Assembly: GCF_026626635.1 (NCBI RefSeq) | Contig: NZ_JAPNKA010000001.1 | Span: forward strand, 13,084,001 to 13,148,000 | Reading direction: 5' to 3' | DNA: 64,000 bases | Source: Archangium lansingense | GTDB taxonomy: Bacteria > Myxococcota > Myxococcia > Myxococcales > Myxococcaceae | The notes under the pieces: model-generated | Databases searched by the model: none | Told to the model about the DNA's origin: nothing | The model's input: only the letters and a program-made list of their open reading frames with translations | Part shown: one piece after another, positions 33,576 to 41,549 of the stretch | Layout: every line of letters starts with the position of its first letter | Numbering within the stretch: the first letter of the stretch is position 1 | Made by a program: the position numbers and the translations under genes

Positions 33576-34328
33576 CTAGTTCCCACTTTCTTGATTGCTG
33601 AGAGCGTCTGAGAAATCGAGCTGAGCGGCGAGGCTCTCGGAGAAGCGCTGGGCGCAATCGGTGGGAGGACTGGGGTGGAGGGCGCACTGGCGGCGGGAGA
33701 GGGCCTCGGGGCCGGAGGCGGCGCGCTCCAGGCGCTCCATATAGGGCTTCCAGTCCGCCTGGGCGAGCTGGCGCATGGGGAGGTCGGACTCCTCGACATG
33801 AGCGGGAGCGCGGGAGGCAGCGGCCTGCGCCTTGGAGCGGTAGGACTGGAGGGTGTCGCGGGCCTTGCGGGCGGACTCGGCGAAGCCCTCGAGCGCCTTC
33901 TGAATCCCGTTCCAGTCCTTGCGAGCCCAAGCATCCGCGTAGAAGCCCCGCCAGGAGAACTGACGCTGGAGACACTGGCTCTCGGTGAAACCATAGCCAG
34001 TGCCCATGGAGCGCTCGCCGGTGGAGAGGTCCACCCAGTTGGCCTCCTCGACGGCGGCGCAGGCCTCGGCCATCCAGCGGTTGTAGTCGGCCTGCAAGGA
34101 CATCCACTCCTTGAAGGCGGGAGGCTTGGACTTCTTGAGGGGGACGATGACTTTGTCGAGCGCCTTGTTCATGGCCTTCTTCAGGCACTCGGCGCGCTGC
34201 TGCTCCATGAACTTCATTTCGACGTTGGAGTCAGGCGTCTGCTTTGGAGGAGGGCAGGCCTTGCGAGACCAGGCGTCGACGGGATTGGGATTTGCTGCGA
34301 GCACTGCGGCGAGGGTGAGCGCGAGCAT
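33576..34328 (-). CDS. Secreted LprI-like protein
   Basis: A 250-residue protein with a short signal sequence (MLALTLAAVLAANPNP). The mature part has a Cys-rich helical pattern: RKACPPP, QQRAECLKKAM, WMAEACAAVEE and ESQCLQRQFSWRG, with an aromatic WMSLQADYNRWM helix between. This spacing resembles LprI-type lysozyme-inhibitor domains (DUF1311), which carry two disulfides. A second, later pair (RRQCALHP, PTDCAQRF) is near the C-terminus. The assignment is moderate; an envelope-protective role is inferred. Confidence 0.6.
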   Translation of the reverse strand: MLALTLAAVLAANPNPVDAWSRKACPPPKQTPDSNVEMKFMEQQRAECLKKAMNKALDKVIVPLKKSKPPAFKEWMSLQADYNRWMAEACAAVEEANWVDLSTGERSMGTGYGFTESQCLQRQFSWRGFYADAWARKDWNGIQKALEGFAESARKARDTLQSYRSKAQAAASRAPAHVEESDLPMRQLAQADWKPYMERLERAASGPEALSRRQCALHPSPPTDCAQRFSESLAAQLDFSDALSNQESGN

Positions 34329-34388
34329 GGGGCTGCTCTAGCACGAGGGGAGGAGGGACCCAATGCACCCTCCTCCCGTGGTGAACAC

Positions 34389-34568
34389 TCAGTCCCGCGG
34401 CTCCCGGGGCGGAAAGACGACCGGCTTGCCGGGGCCGGGGGCGTCATCGGGAAGATTGCCGACATGCCCTGGTGTGGGAACCGGCCGGTCTCCGGCCTGA
34501 CGTTTCGGACGCCCCTCGTCATCCTCTGGAAGCGGGGGCTCGCGCTTCGGCCTGTCGTGCTCGCCCAT
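34389..34568 (-). CDS. Short proline-rich hypothetical protein (59 aa)
   Basis: This frame is short but has an excellent AAGGAGGAGA ribosome binding site seven bases before the ATG at 34568 and ends in TGA at 34389. The 59 residues are charged and Pro-rich (MGEHDRPKREPPLPEDDEG ... GKPVVFPPREPRD), with no hydrophobic segment, hence probably disordered. It lies 66 bases after the tryptophan dioxygenase gene on the same strand. Function unknown. Confidence 0.6.
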   Translation of the reverse strand: MGEHDRPKREPPLPEDDEGRPKRQAGDRPVPTPGHVGNLPDDAPGPGKPVVFPPREPRD

Positions 34569-34634
34569 GGTGTCTCCTCCTTTTCCTGCTCAAGCTAGGA
34601 ATGGGAGACGCCCCGGGCAGCCGCGTGGGAAGCC

Positions 34635-35489
34635 CTACCTGCTTCCCGGGGGAGCGAGCTCGGTGCGCACGTCCCAGAGCTCCGGGAAGAAGCGCAAGTC
34701 CAACGCCTTGCGAAGGAAGCCCACGCCCGAGGAGCCACCGGTGCCCGGCTTGAAACCGATGACTCGCATCACCGTCATCATGTGCCGGTAGCGCCAGAGC
34801 TGGAAGCGCTCCTCCACGTCCACCAACTTCTCGCACATCTCGTAGGCATCCCAGTGCTTCTCGGGATTCTCGTAGATGTGGCGGAACACCTCCATCACCC
34901 CGGTGCTCTTCTCATAAGGCAGGCGCCAGTCGCGCTCGACGCGGTCCGCCGGCACCGCATGGCCCTGGCGCGCCAGGTGCCGCAGGAACTCGTCATATAC
35001 ACTGGGCGAGTGCAGGAAGAGCTCGAGCTGGGCATGCACGCCCGGCATGTGCTTGAAGGGCCCCAGCGAGTGCTCGTCCTTGTGGCCGAGCAAGAACTCC
35101 AACGCGCGGTACTGGTAGCTCTGAAAGCCCGAGGCCTGTCCCAGCGCGCCCCGGAACTCGAGGTACTCATTGGGAGTGAGTGTCTCCAGCACGCTCCACT
35201 GCTCGAAGAGCATCCGCTGGATGTGGCCCACGCGGGAGAAGATTTTGAACGAGGGCTCCAGGTTGTCCGCCTGGATATAACGAATGACGGCCGTCAGCTC
35301 ATGCACGAGCAGCTTCATCCACAGCTCGCTCGTCTGATGCTGGATGATGAACAGCAGCTCGTCATGGTGCGGCGGCTGCGAGCGAGGCACCTGCGCGGAC
35401 AGCAGACGGTCCAGCTGCAAGTAGTCGCCGTACGTGGTCCGTCCGGCCAGGTCGGTGAAGATTCCGGGTTCCAGCTCGCGCTTGTTCAT
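34635..35489 (-). CDS. kynA: Tryptophan 2,3-dioxygenase
   Basis: A 284-residue heme enzyme that opens the indole ring of L-tryptophan to N-formylkynurenine, first step of the kynurenine path. I use the ATG at 35489 (MNKRELEPGIFTDLAGRTTY); a GTG eight codons upstream is possible. Family signatures: YGDYLQLDRLLSAQ, PPHHDELLFIIQHQTSELWM (active-site His), QSYQYRALEFLLGHK and the proximal heme His in LWRYRHMMTVMRVIG, with GTGGSSGVGFL near the C-terminus. No other kynurenine genes are beside it. The upstream gene is separated by a hairpin. Confidence 0.95.
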   Translation of the reverse strand: MNKRELEPGIFTDLAGRTTYGDYLQLDRLLSAQVPRSQPPHHDELLFIIQHQTSELWMKLLVHELTAVIRYIQADNLEPSFKIFSRVGHIQRMLFEQWSVLETLTPNEYLEFRGALGQASGFQSYQYRALEFLLGHKDEHSLGPFKHMPGVHAQLELFLHSPSVYDEFLRHLARQGHAVPADRVERDWRLPYEKSTGVMEVFRHIYENPEKHWDAYEMCEKLVDVEERFQLWRYRHMMTVMRVIGFKPGTGGSSGVGFLRKALDLRFFPELWDVRTELAPPGSR

Positions 35490-35528
35490 GATGCCCAACA
35501 ATGGCGGGCTCACGACGTGCCCGCAAGA

Positions 35529-35565
35529 ACCGGACCCTCTACCAGGGAGAATGGAAGGGTCCGGT
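35529..35565 (-). terminator. Hairpin after the zinc/AT-hook gene
   Basis: ACCGGACCCT (35529-35538) and AGGGTCCGGT (35556-35565) are perfect 10-base arms; a second palindrome TCCGGCT-C-AGCCGGA lies at 35571-35585. Both are downstream of the 35593-36114 stop. No long T run. Confidence 0.5.
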
Positions 35566-35592
35566 CCAATTCCGGCTCAGCCGGAGTGCGGC

Positions 35593-36114
35593 TCAGCCCG
35601 CGTTCTTGGCCTCGGCGAGCGCCTTGGCAGCGGCGCGGCCACGCGGCAGCTTGATGTCCTCCACGCTGTTGGACTCAGCGTAGTCCACCCAGTTCGTCGG
35701 GCGGCGGTTGGTCTTCTCCAGCATGCGCAGCTTCTGGTAGTGCGCGGCGCAGTAGCCCTTGGTGCGGCTGGGCTTGCCGCAGCCCCGGATGGCGCACTCA
35801 CGGGACCCACCCTCGGCGGCCGGCTTGCGGCCGCGCTTCTTGCCACCCGACACCGGCGCGGGAGCCGAGGCGGCGCGAGCCGGACGGCCCGGGCCACGAC
35901 GGACCGGCGCTGCTGCAGCACCGCGGCTACCAGCGGCCACGCCAAACAGGGGGCCCACCGCGCCAGCCAGCGGCGCCAGCTGCTCCGCCACGGTGCGGAG
36001 ACGATCGAGATCCGCCGTGCCCGCCTCCAGACGCGACACCAGGTCACGCAGGGGCTTGAGCTGCGCCTCAATCTCGTTACGAACCATCTCCCGGAATGCC
36101 TTATCGACCGACAT
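35593..36114 (-). CDS. Putative nucleic-acid-binding protein with AT-hooks and a Cys/His cluster
   Basis: A 173-residue protein with a GAGAGGA ribosome binding site. The N-terminal ~45 residues form a coiled helix (FREMVRNEIEAQLKPLRDLV). The middle is Ala/Pro-rich with two AT-hook-like motifs (RRGPGRPAR and KKRGRKPA). A compact Cys/His cluster follows, CAIRGCGKPSRTKGYCAAHY (C-x4-C-x9-C-x2-H), which could bind zinc. Such a mix suggests a DNA-binding architectural or regulatory protein. The partner and targets are unknown. Confidence 0.7.
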   Translation of the reverse strand: MSVDKAFREMVRNEIEAQLKPLRDLVSRLEAGTADLDRLRTVAEQLAPLAGAVGPLFGVAAGSRGAAAAPVRRGPGRPARAASAPAPVSGGKKRGRKPAAEGGSRECAIRGCGKPSRTKGYCAAHYQKLRMLEKTNRRPTNWVDYAESNSVEDIKLPRGRAAAKALAEAKNAG

Positions 36115-36306
36115 GCTCGTGTATCCTCTCTCAGTGGGCCGTCTCCGGGGAGAGCCGGACCACCTTGGGGGTTGCTGTACCAGGGGCTGTTCTATTCAAC
36201 AGCTGCCCAGTCATAACTGCACCCATACACGACTTGTCGATTAAAAATAAATAAAGTTTGCGTCTGACGTGATGATTGTTGTCAGCAACTGAAAGCCCGT
36301 TCAGCC
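36115..36306 (-). promoter_or_regulatory. AT-rich upstream region of the zinc/AT-hook gene
   Basis: This 192-base gap has no gene. It contains an inverted repeat GCTGTT-CTATTC-AACAGC (36186-36203), a palindrome CGACTTGTCG (about 36230-36239) and an AT-rich run at 36240-36256. It should hold the promoter of the 35593-36114 gene, but exact hexamers cannot be assigned. Confidence 0.4.
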
Positions 36307-36798
36307 TCAAGACAAACAGGACTCGTGCTGATCCAACGTCTGGAACCCCGAACGGGTGCGCCGCATTTCCATCCACAAAGCTTCGCGCGTGGCCGCCAGG
36401 GCCCGGACGAGGTCCAATTGTTCGCGCTCATCCAGCGCTTCGGCGAGCTGGGGAAAGAGTTGGAGCTCCAGAGAACGGACATGGGCAACCGCCGCGTCCT
36501 CCAGGGCCATCAACCGCACCTGCCACTCCAGACTGCCGCGCGGAAACCATTCCAGCTCGGCCATCAGCTCGTGCATGGCCAGGAGGACCTCGGCCTCCTG
36601 GAGGGCCCGTGCCTGCCCTTCCACTCGCACCACCAAGGGCTGCAGGTGACGCTCCGTCAGCCGCACGTGCAGCCAGAGCGACTCGAGCATCTCCTCCACC
36701 CGCTCGGGCGGTGGCAACCCCTCCTCACCCGGTGCCAACGCCTCAAAGCACGCCAGCAGCTCCCCTTGCTTCCCTGACAGCATCTCGAAAGGCCCCAT
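36307..36798 (-). CDS. Hemerythrin/HHE-like helical protein
   Basis: The ATG at 36798 (MGPFEMLSGKQGELLACFEA) gives 163 residues. The helices carry His/Glu clusters spaced as in HHE cation-binding domains: WLHVRLTERHLQPLV, LLAMHELMAELEW and AVAHVRSLELQLFPQLAEAL. HHE proteins bind iron pairs for oxygen, NO or iron handling. Some expected ligands (such as the HxxxE of the last helix) are altered to HVRSLE, so metal binding needs testing. Divergent from the acyltransferase gene. Confidence 0.55.
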   Translation of the reverse strand: MGPFEMLSGKQGELLACFEALAPGEEGLPPPERVEEMLESLWLHVRLTERHLQPLVVRVEGQARALQEAEVLLAMHELMAELEWFPRGSLEWQVRLMALEDAAVAHVRSLELQLFPQLAEALDEREQLDLVRALAATREALWMEMRRTRSGFQTLDQHESCLS

Positions 36799-37000
36799 GG
36801 CCCCACAACCATCGACACCCCTCCAGGTGCGGACAACCACCGAGGCCGGAGGTCGCTCGCTCTCCGGGCCCTCCCCCCTTCCTGACAGGCGTTGAAAGTT
36901 GCATTCCCCATACGACTTTTCCAGCAGATGGGAAGGGGTGGCAGGCAGGCGCGCGGAGGGAGTCTGTCATCGGGTTGGGGCATCGCCATTTTCTGACCCC

Positions 37001-37720
37001 GTGGATGCCGCCCAGAACCCCTTGCGCCGCGCGGTCTTCCGGTTCGCCGAGACCGGCGCGGCCCTCTCTGCCCGCTATCACCGAGCCCGCCTGCTGGGCG
37101 CCGAGCACCTGCCTGCCCGAGGCCCGGTGCTGCTCGTAGGCAATCACGGCCTCTGGGGTTACGAGACGCCTGCCTTCTTCCATTTGATACATCGCGCTAC
37201 AGGCCGCTACCCATTGGGGCTGGCCGAGCGAGGCTTCTTCAAGATACCCCTGGTGAGAACCGTGCTGCCCTGGTTGGGCGGTGTCGAGGGCACCCGAGAG
37301 AACGCATTGTCCATGTTGAAGCAAGGACACCTCGTCGTCTGCTATCCGGGCGGCGCCTGGGAGACATTCAAGAAACCCCAGCACCATTACACGCTGCGCT
37401 GGGAGGGGACGCTCGGCTTCGTGCGGTTGGCCGCCCAGTCAGGCGTCCCCATCGTGCCCTTCGCTGGCTTTGGCGTGGATGACATCTTTCTTTGCTCAAC
37501 GAATGAACGCTGGTGTGTCCCGCTCGCACCTGGAGAGAAATACCGAGTGCCCTTGGGGATGGGTTTGGGTCCACTGCCCTTGCCCGTGAAGATGACCTTC
37601 GTCATCGGCCCCTCGCTGGCCCCCCCCCCCGTGGATGCACCCGAGTCCCGGCTGAAACACTTTCGCGACCGGATTGCCACGCGCGTGCACCACCTCCTCA
37701 TCCGAGCCTGCCATGCATGA
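37001..37720 (+). CDS. Lysophospholipid/diacylglycerol acyltransferase-family protein
   Basis: The GTG at 37001 is chosen because the homologous part begins soon after (ALSARYHRARLLGAEHLPA); upstream in-frame sequence is not convincing. The 239-residue product belongs to the PlsC/MGAT-like acyltransferases: GPVLLVGNHGLWGYETPAFF (the His box), VVCYPGGAWETFK (YPGG box) and VPIVPFAGFGVDD. These enzymes move acyl groups onto glycerolipids. The His box is HGLWGYE, where many relatives have H-x4-D. The gene overlaps the following hydrolase by eight bases, so both act together. Confidence 0.8.
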   Translation: MDAAQNPLRRAVFRFAETGAALSARYHRARLLGAEHLPARGPVLLVGNHGLWGYETPAFFHLIHRATGRYPLGLAERGFFKIPLVRTVLPWLGGVEGTRENALSMLKQGHLVVCYPGGAWETFKKPQHHYTLRWEGTLGFVRLAAQSGVPIVPFAGFGVDDIFLCSTNERWCVPLAPGEKYRVPLGMGLGPLPLPVKMTFVIGPSLAPPPVDAPESRLKHFRDRIATRVHHLLIRACHA

Positions 37721-38576
37721 AGCCACCCATCCCCCCGCCCCGCCGCGACTCGTCCCCGAGCCGGAAGACATCCAACGGGGCTATGAATTGGCGTGTGAGC
37801 AGCGACTGGTGCGTGGCCACCCCATCCGGCTCTTCACCTTTCCCGGCAGCAACCTCAACGCCTCGCGGACCGTGCTGTGCCTGCCAGGACTGGGAGCGTC
37901 CGGCCGTTCGTTCGCCCCCATGCGTCCCTTGGCCACCGAGCGGCGGCTCCTGCTGTGGACCCCGACGCAACAGACGCCCCTGACGCACACGCCGCTGCAG
38001 TGGAACCTCGCCGCGCTGGAGCACCCGGACGCGAGTCTTCCCGAGCGCTTCTCCCTGGTGGGCTCGTCCTTCGGCAGCCTCATCTCCCTTGCCTACGCGC
38101 TGGCCCACCCCGAGCGCATCAAGGCGCTGGTGCTGGTGTCGCCGGTGGCCAGCGTGCATCGGGTGCGACGCTGGGCCTTGGCCCTGTCCACGCTGGTGCG
38201 CATGCCCAAACCCTTCGCCTACCTCTTCGCGCCCACGGCGGCCCGGGTGCTGGGGGGAATCCACCTGCCTCCCGAGGGCCGGGCCGAAATCGTCCGCGAG
38301 GCGCGCCGGCTGTCCCCCTTGGAGCTGCTGCGGCGGCTGCGGGACATCCTCGCCGCGGACTACCTGGATGACCTCGAGCGCCTGCGCGTGCCCACCCTCG
38401 TCGTCCACGGCGCCAGGGATTTGCTGGTGCCGCTCTCGTATGCCCGAGACGTGGCCGCGCGCATCCCCGGCTCGTGCCTGGAGGTCATCCGCGGGGCCAG
38501 CCACCTGCCGTACATGAGCCACACCGAGGCCTTCAACGCTCTCGTCGGCGACTTCCTCGCCCGACACGACCCGTAA
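37713..38576 (+). CDS. Alpha/beta hydrolase
   Basis: A 287-residue enzyme starting at the ATG at 37713, inside the end of the acyltransferase gene. The fold and catalytic triad are visible: nucleophile Ser in LVGSSFGSLISLAYALAHPE, Asp in VVHGARDLLVPLSYA and His in RGASHLPYMSHTEAF; the oxyanion region is LCLPGLGASGRSF. Substrate is unknown; coupling to an acyltransferase suggests a lipid or ester. Proline dehydrogenase follows eight bases later, so the three genes probably form one transcript. Confidence 0.85.
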   Translation: MHEATHPPAPPRLVPEPEDIQRGYELACEQRLVRGHPIRLFTFPGSNLNASRTVLCLPGLGASGRSFAPMRPLATERRLLLWTPTQQTPLTHTPLQWNLAALEHPDASLPERFSLVGSSFGSLISLAYALAHPERIKALVLVSPVASVHRVRRWALALSTLVRMPKPFAYLFAPTAARVLGGIHLPPEGRAEIVREARRLSPLELLRRLRDILAADYLDDLERLRVPTLVVHGARDLLVPLSYARDVAARIPGSCLEVIRGASHLPYMSHTEAFNALVGDFLARHDP

Positions 38577-38584
38577 AGGAACCC

Positions 38585-39520
38585 ATGGACCAGGCCACGC
38601 AGTTGTCCCGCTCCGCCCTGATGTTCCTCTCGCGCCGCGAGGGATTGAAGGACGTTGCCACCGGCGTCCCCGCCTTGCGGCGCATCGCCCGCCGCTTCAT
38701 CGCCGGCGAGACGCTGGAGGAGGCCGTGGCCGCGGTGAAGGGGCTCAACGCGCGAGGACTGACGGTCTCCTTCGACCACCTCAACGAGGCGGTGTGCAAT
38801 CCGGACGAGACGCTCGACGAGGTGCACGAGTACCAGCGGCTGCTGGCGCGCATCGACCAGGTGGGGGTGCGCGGCAACGTGTCGCTGAAGCTCACGCAAT
38901 GCGGGCTGCTCTTCGACCGGGAGCTGGCGCTGCGCAATGCACGCGAGGTGGTGGCCGACGCGAAGCGACGCGGCTCCTTCGTGCGCGTGGACATGGAGCA
39001 AGGCGAGGTCACCCAGGCCACGCTGGACGTGGTGCGCGCGCTGCACCAGGAGTTCGGCGAGCCACACGTGGGCGCGGTGCTGCAGAGCTACCTGTACCGC
39101 ACCGAGGCCGATGCCCGCGCCTTGTGCGCCGAGCGCATCCGCATTCGCCTGTGCAAGGGCGCCTACCTGGAAGGACCCGACATCGCCTTCCAGGAGAAGA
39201 AGGACGTGGATGAGAACTACCTCCGCGTCATGCGCATCCTCCTCGACAGCGGGCTGTACCACGGCATCGCCACGCACGATGAGCGGATGATTGAGGAGAC
39301 GCTGGCGTATGCCCGGAAGAAGGGACTGCCTCGCGGCGCCTTCGAGTTCCAGATGCTCTATGGCATCCGCAGGGACTTGCAGGAGCGGCTGGTGGACGAG
39401 GGCCACCCGGTGCGCATCTACGTGCCCTATGGCAAGCACTGGTACCCGTACTTCATGCGCCGGCTCGCCGAGCGCCCCGCCAACGTCTGGTTCGTGATGA
39501 AGAACCTGCTGAAGGGCTAG
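38585..39520 (+). CDS. Proline dehydrogenase
   Basis: A 311-residue monofunctional flavoenzyme oxidising L-proline to pyrroline-5-carboxylate and feeding electrons to quinone. The start is the ATG at 38585 with AAAGGAA upstream. Signatures: GLTVSFDHLNEAVCNPDET, GNVSLKLTQCGL, FVRVDMEQGEVTQATLD, IRIRLCKGAYLEGPD, ATHDERMI, EFQMLYGIRRDL and the substrate-binding RIYVPYGKHWYPYFMRRLAE near the C-terminus. No P5C dehydrogenase gene is adjacent. It is the last gene of the acyltransferase/hydrolase run. Confidence 0.93.
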   Translation: MDQATQLSRSALMFLSRREGLKDVATGVPALRRIARRFIAGETLEEAVAAVKGLNARGLTVSFDHLNEAVCNPDETLDEVHEYQRLLARIDQVGVRGNVSLKLTQCGLLFDRELALRNAREVVADAKRRGSFVRVDMEQGEVTQATLDVVRALHQEFGEPHVGAVLQSYLYRTEADARALCAERIRIRLCKGAYLEGPDIAFQEKKDVDENYLRVMRILLDSGLYHGIATHDERMIEETLAYARKKGLPRGAFEFQMLYGIRRDLQERLVDEGHPVRIYVPYGKHWYPYFMRRLAERPANVWFVMKNLLKG

Positions 39521-39523
39521 CGC

Positions 39524-39985
39524 CTACCGCTCCGCTCGCTGCGTCCGGGTGAGCCGGATGGCGGCATCCTGCACCGTATGGACGAGCGCCCAGAAGGCGG
39601 ACACCCCCGCCTGGGCATAGAGCATCCACGCAGGAATCCCGACACCGGCCAGCGTATGGATGCGCTCCAGGGCGTCACCCAGCTCCTCGTTGGCGACACG
39701 CGCGGGCACCCACCGGCACACCAGACCGAGGAAGCCCTCCACCCGCCGCACCACCTGATGCACCGGGGCCACCGGAGAGACCCAGATGATGGAGTCCTCC
39801 TCGTCGCCCTGCTCAGCTGCCTGGGCCTCGGGCGGGGGCAGCGGCTCGCGCTCCTTCCGGGTGAGGTCCGCGGCCAGCACGGGACGGTGCGAGTTGGTGA
39901 GCCCGTCCTCGACGTCGCCCTCCATCCCGAACGCACTCAATAGCGGGAACTGCTGCCGGGGATCATTCGGGTGCTGGATGTCCAT
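39524..39985 (-). CDS. Unknown protein co-transcribed with a PadR regulator
   Basis: A 153-residue protein whose ATG (39985) follows the PadR stop codon directly (TAAATG) with GGAGG upstream, so the two are translationally coupled. The N-terminal half is charged and probably disordered; the C-terminal half has hydrophobic helices (VVRRVEGFLGLVCRWVP, GIPAWMLYAQAGVSAFWALV) that may associate with the membrane. No family recognised. Genes after PadR are often its targets or effectors. Confidence 0.65.
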   Translation of the reverse strand: MDIQHPNDPRQQFPLLSAFGMEGDVEDGLTNSHRPVLAADLTRKEREPLPPPEAQAAEQGDEEDSIIWVSPVAPVHQVVRRVEGFLGLVCRWVPARVANEELGDALERIHTLAGVGIPAWMLYAQAGVSAFWALVHTVQDAAIRLTRTQRAER

Positions 39986-40297
39986 TTAGAATGCCTCCGC
40001 CGTTTGCAGCAGGTTGAGCAACGCCGTGCGCTGCTCCCTGGCCACCTTCCGACCCTCACCCGTCAACTCGTAGTAACGCCTCGGACGTCCGCCTCTTTCA
40101 GGCAGGGGCTCTCCCTCGAAGCTGCGCAGCAACCCCTCCCGCTCGAGCGCCTTGAGCGCCGGATACACAGACCCCTCGTTCAGCAGAATCTTCCCGTTCG
40201 TCCTCTCCCGGACCCTCTCGATGATCTCCAGCCCGAAGCCCCGCTCCCCTATCAGCGACATCAGGATGGCGGTCCGGGCGGAAATCGGAGTGTCCAT
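39986..40297 (-). CDS. PadR-family transcriptional regulator
   Basis: A 103-residue winged-helix repressor starting at the ATG at 40297 (MDTPISARTAILMSLIGERG). PadR hallmarks are GFGLEIIERVRERTNGKILLNEGSVYPALKALEREGLL (read in parts: GKILLNEGSVYPALKALERE) and the wing GRPRRYYELTGEGRKVA. It is the short PadR type with a brief C-terminal helix (EQRTALLNLLQTAEAF). It is coupled to the next gene and probably controls its own operon; an inverted repeat 33-55 bases upstream of its ATG is a candidate operator. Confidence 0.88.
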   Translation of the reverse strand: MDTPISARTAILMSLIGERGFGLEIIERVRERTNGKILLNEGSVYPALKALEREGLLRSFEGEPLPERGGRPRRYYELTGEGRKVAREQRTALLNLLQTAEAF

Positions 40298-40329
40298 GGA
40301 GGCGGAGACTAACCAGGAATCCCTGGATT

Positions 40330-40352
40330 GCAACCTGAAGGATTGAGGTTGC
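40330..40352 (-). promoter_or_regulatory. Candidate PadR operator
   Basis: GCAACCT (40330-40336) and AGGTTGC (40346-40352) are perfect 7-base arms with a 9-base spacer just upstream of the PadR gene, where autoregulatory sites of this family usually lie. Confidence 0.45.
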
Positions 40353-40372
40353 TTACCCGTGCTCGAAAACGG

Positions 40373-40660
40373 TCAGACGGGCAGGGACACGACGGAGGGA
40401 CGCTGCGCGAGCTCCCGCCGGGAGCCCTTGCGCCCCACGGGCTTCCAACGCGCCGGGAGGAGCTTCTCGGTGAAGACCGAGCGGCGAGACAGCGAGAGGC
40501 CATCCTCACAGCTCTCGTCCAGCTGCGCGCCTTCCACCAGGAAGTAGTTCGGTATGAGCTCGAGCATTTCCCCCCCGTCCTGAAACACGGAATCCTCCCT
40601 TGCCACAGTATCCTCAATTTTTGAGGATTGCAATATTCCCCCCTTGCTGTCCTTGGTCAT
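40373..40660 (-). CDS. Small unknown protein (95 aa)
   Basis: Three ATG codons in a row (40666, 40663, 40660) follow a strong GGGGGGAG site; the third has the best spacing. The 95-residue product begins MTKDSKGGILQSSKIEDTV, is acidic in the first half (GGEMLELIPNYFLVEGAQLD, one Cys in DESCEDG) and basic towards the end (LPARWKPVGRKGSRRELAQ). The short acidic leader-like start followed by a basic tail recalls precursor peptides, but no modifying enzymes lie nearby. An inverted repeat ATCCTCAA/TTGAGGAT (40610-40628) lies within its 5' codons. Confidence 0.5.
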   Translation of the reverse strand: MTKDSKGGILQSSKIEDTVAREDSVFQDGGEMLELIPNYFLVEGAQLDESCEDGLSLSRRSVFTEKLLPARWKPVGRKGSRRELAQRPSVVSLPV

Positions 40661-40877
40661 CATCATCTCCCCCCTCTCTGACATGGCCTCGCGAGCACAG
40701 CTCCCGTCGGGCGGGCGGCTTCACGGCGCGCCCTCTACGGGAGAGACGAAGGCCTACCGATTTCCTGGCGATGGCGCGGCCAGGGACGCCTGAAGTCCAG
40801 ACAACCTGACGCGGAGAGCCGTTCCCCCCGCGAGCCTTGCCGCTGCCCGCGGATGGAGGTACGCGAGGGCAACGTCC

Positions 40878-41168
40878 ATGCGCCGTGCCCTGTCCATGCT
40901 GCTCGCGCTCGCCCTCGTCCTGCTATTGGGCGCAACGGAGGCGCATGCGGCCTGGGAGGCGTCCTGCGAGGACTGCCCCGAGAGCACCACGACGTGCCCC
41001 GACTCGTGCCTGGCTTGTCCTTGTGGCCGCATGGTGTCCCCCCTGCCCGCGCAAGCACCCACGCTCCCGCCAGTCCCGCTGCAACGGGAGCCCGCCGGAT
41101 GGGCAGAGCCCCTGCCTCCGCTCGCCCGGTTACACGCTCGTGACGTATTCCAGCCTCCCCGAGGCTGA
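40878..41168 (+). CDS. Small secreted cysteine-rich protein
   Basis: A 96-residue protein with a clean signal peptide (MRRALSMLLALALVLLLGAT, cleavage near AHA-AW) and GAGGG before the start. The mature part has a tight Cys cluster CEDCPESTTTCPDSCLACPC and then a Pro-rich tail ending in RDVFQPPRG. Small exported proteins with Cys clusters and a D-x-F-x-P-P-R ending occur beside metal efflux genes in other bacteria, which would fit metal binding; no efflux genes are seen here. Confidence 0.6.
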   Translation: MRRALSMLLALALVLLLGATEAHAAWEASCEDCPESTTTCPDSCLACPCGRMVSPLPAQAPTLPPVPLQREPAGWAEPLPPLARLHARDVFQPPRG

Positions 41169-41211
41169 ATTTCAACTTCCCCTTTGTTCTTTTATTCCTG
41201 GATTCGGGTCC

Positions 41212-41549
41212 ATGGAGCTCCAACCGTTCCCGGATTCCGTCCGACCCATTGAGTTCCGCCAGGGCCCGCCCCTCGCGGAGGAGAAGTCCATGCGCTTGAT
41301 GAGGACCCGGTGCCACCCCGAGCTCGTCCCCTGCTTCCAGGCCGCCAAGGACTGGTGCGGCGAGCACGGCGTCCCCGAGTCCGTCAGACGCAGCTGTCCC
41401 TCGTGGAGAACCGCTTCGGCTACCAGCGTGGGAACCGCTTCGCCGCTGGTGTCTCCGCCGAGGGCCCTGTGGCCGGCGCCCTGTGCTTCTTTGTGAGCGG
41501 TGATCTCCACGGAATTGAGCACGGGGCTCAGGATTGCCGGGCGTTGTGA
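41212..41549 (+). pseudogene. Frame-broken gene of unknown function (candidate)
   Basis: From the ATG at 41212 a frame with strong third-position G/C codes MELQPFPDSVRPIEF ... CGEHGVPESV up to about 41388. The protein-like, GC3-rich reading then moves by −1 to QTQLSLVENRFGYQRGNRFA ... GALCFFVSGDLHG and ends at 41549. The shift fits loss of one base. No family is recognised, so this could also be two short unrelated frames. Its end overlaps the glutathione reductase stop by 22 bases. Confidence 0.35.
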
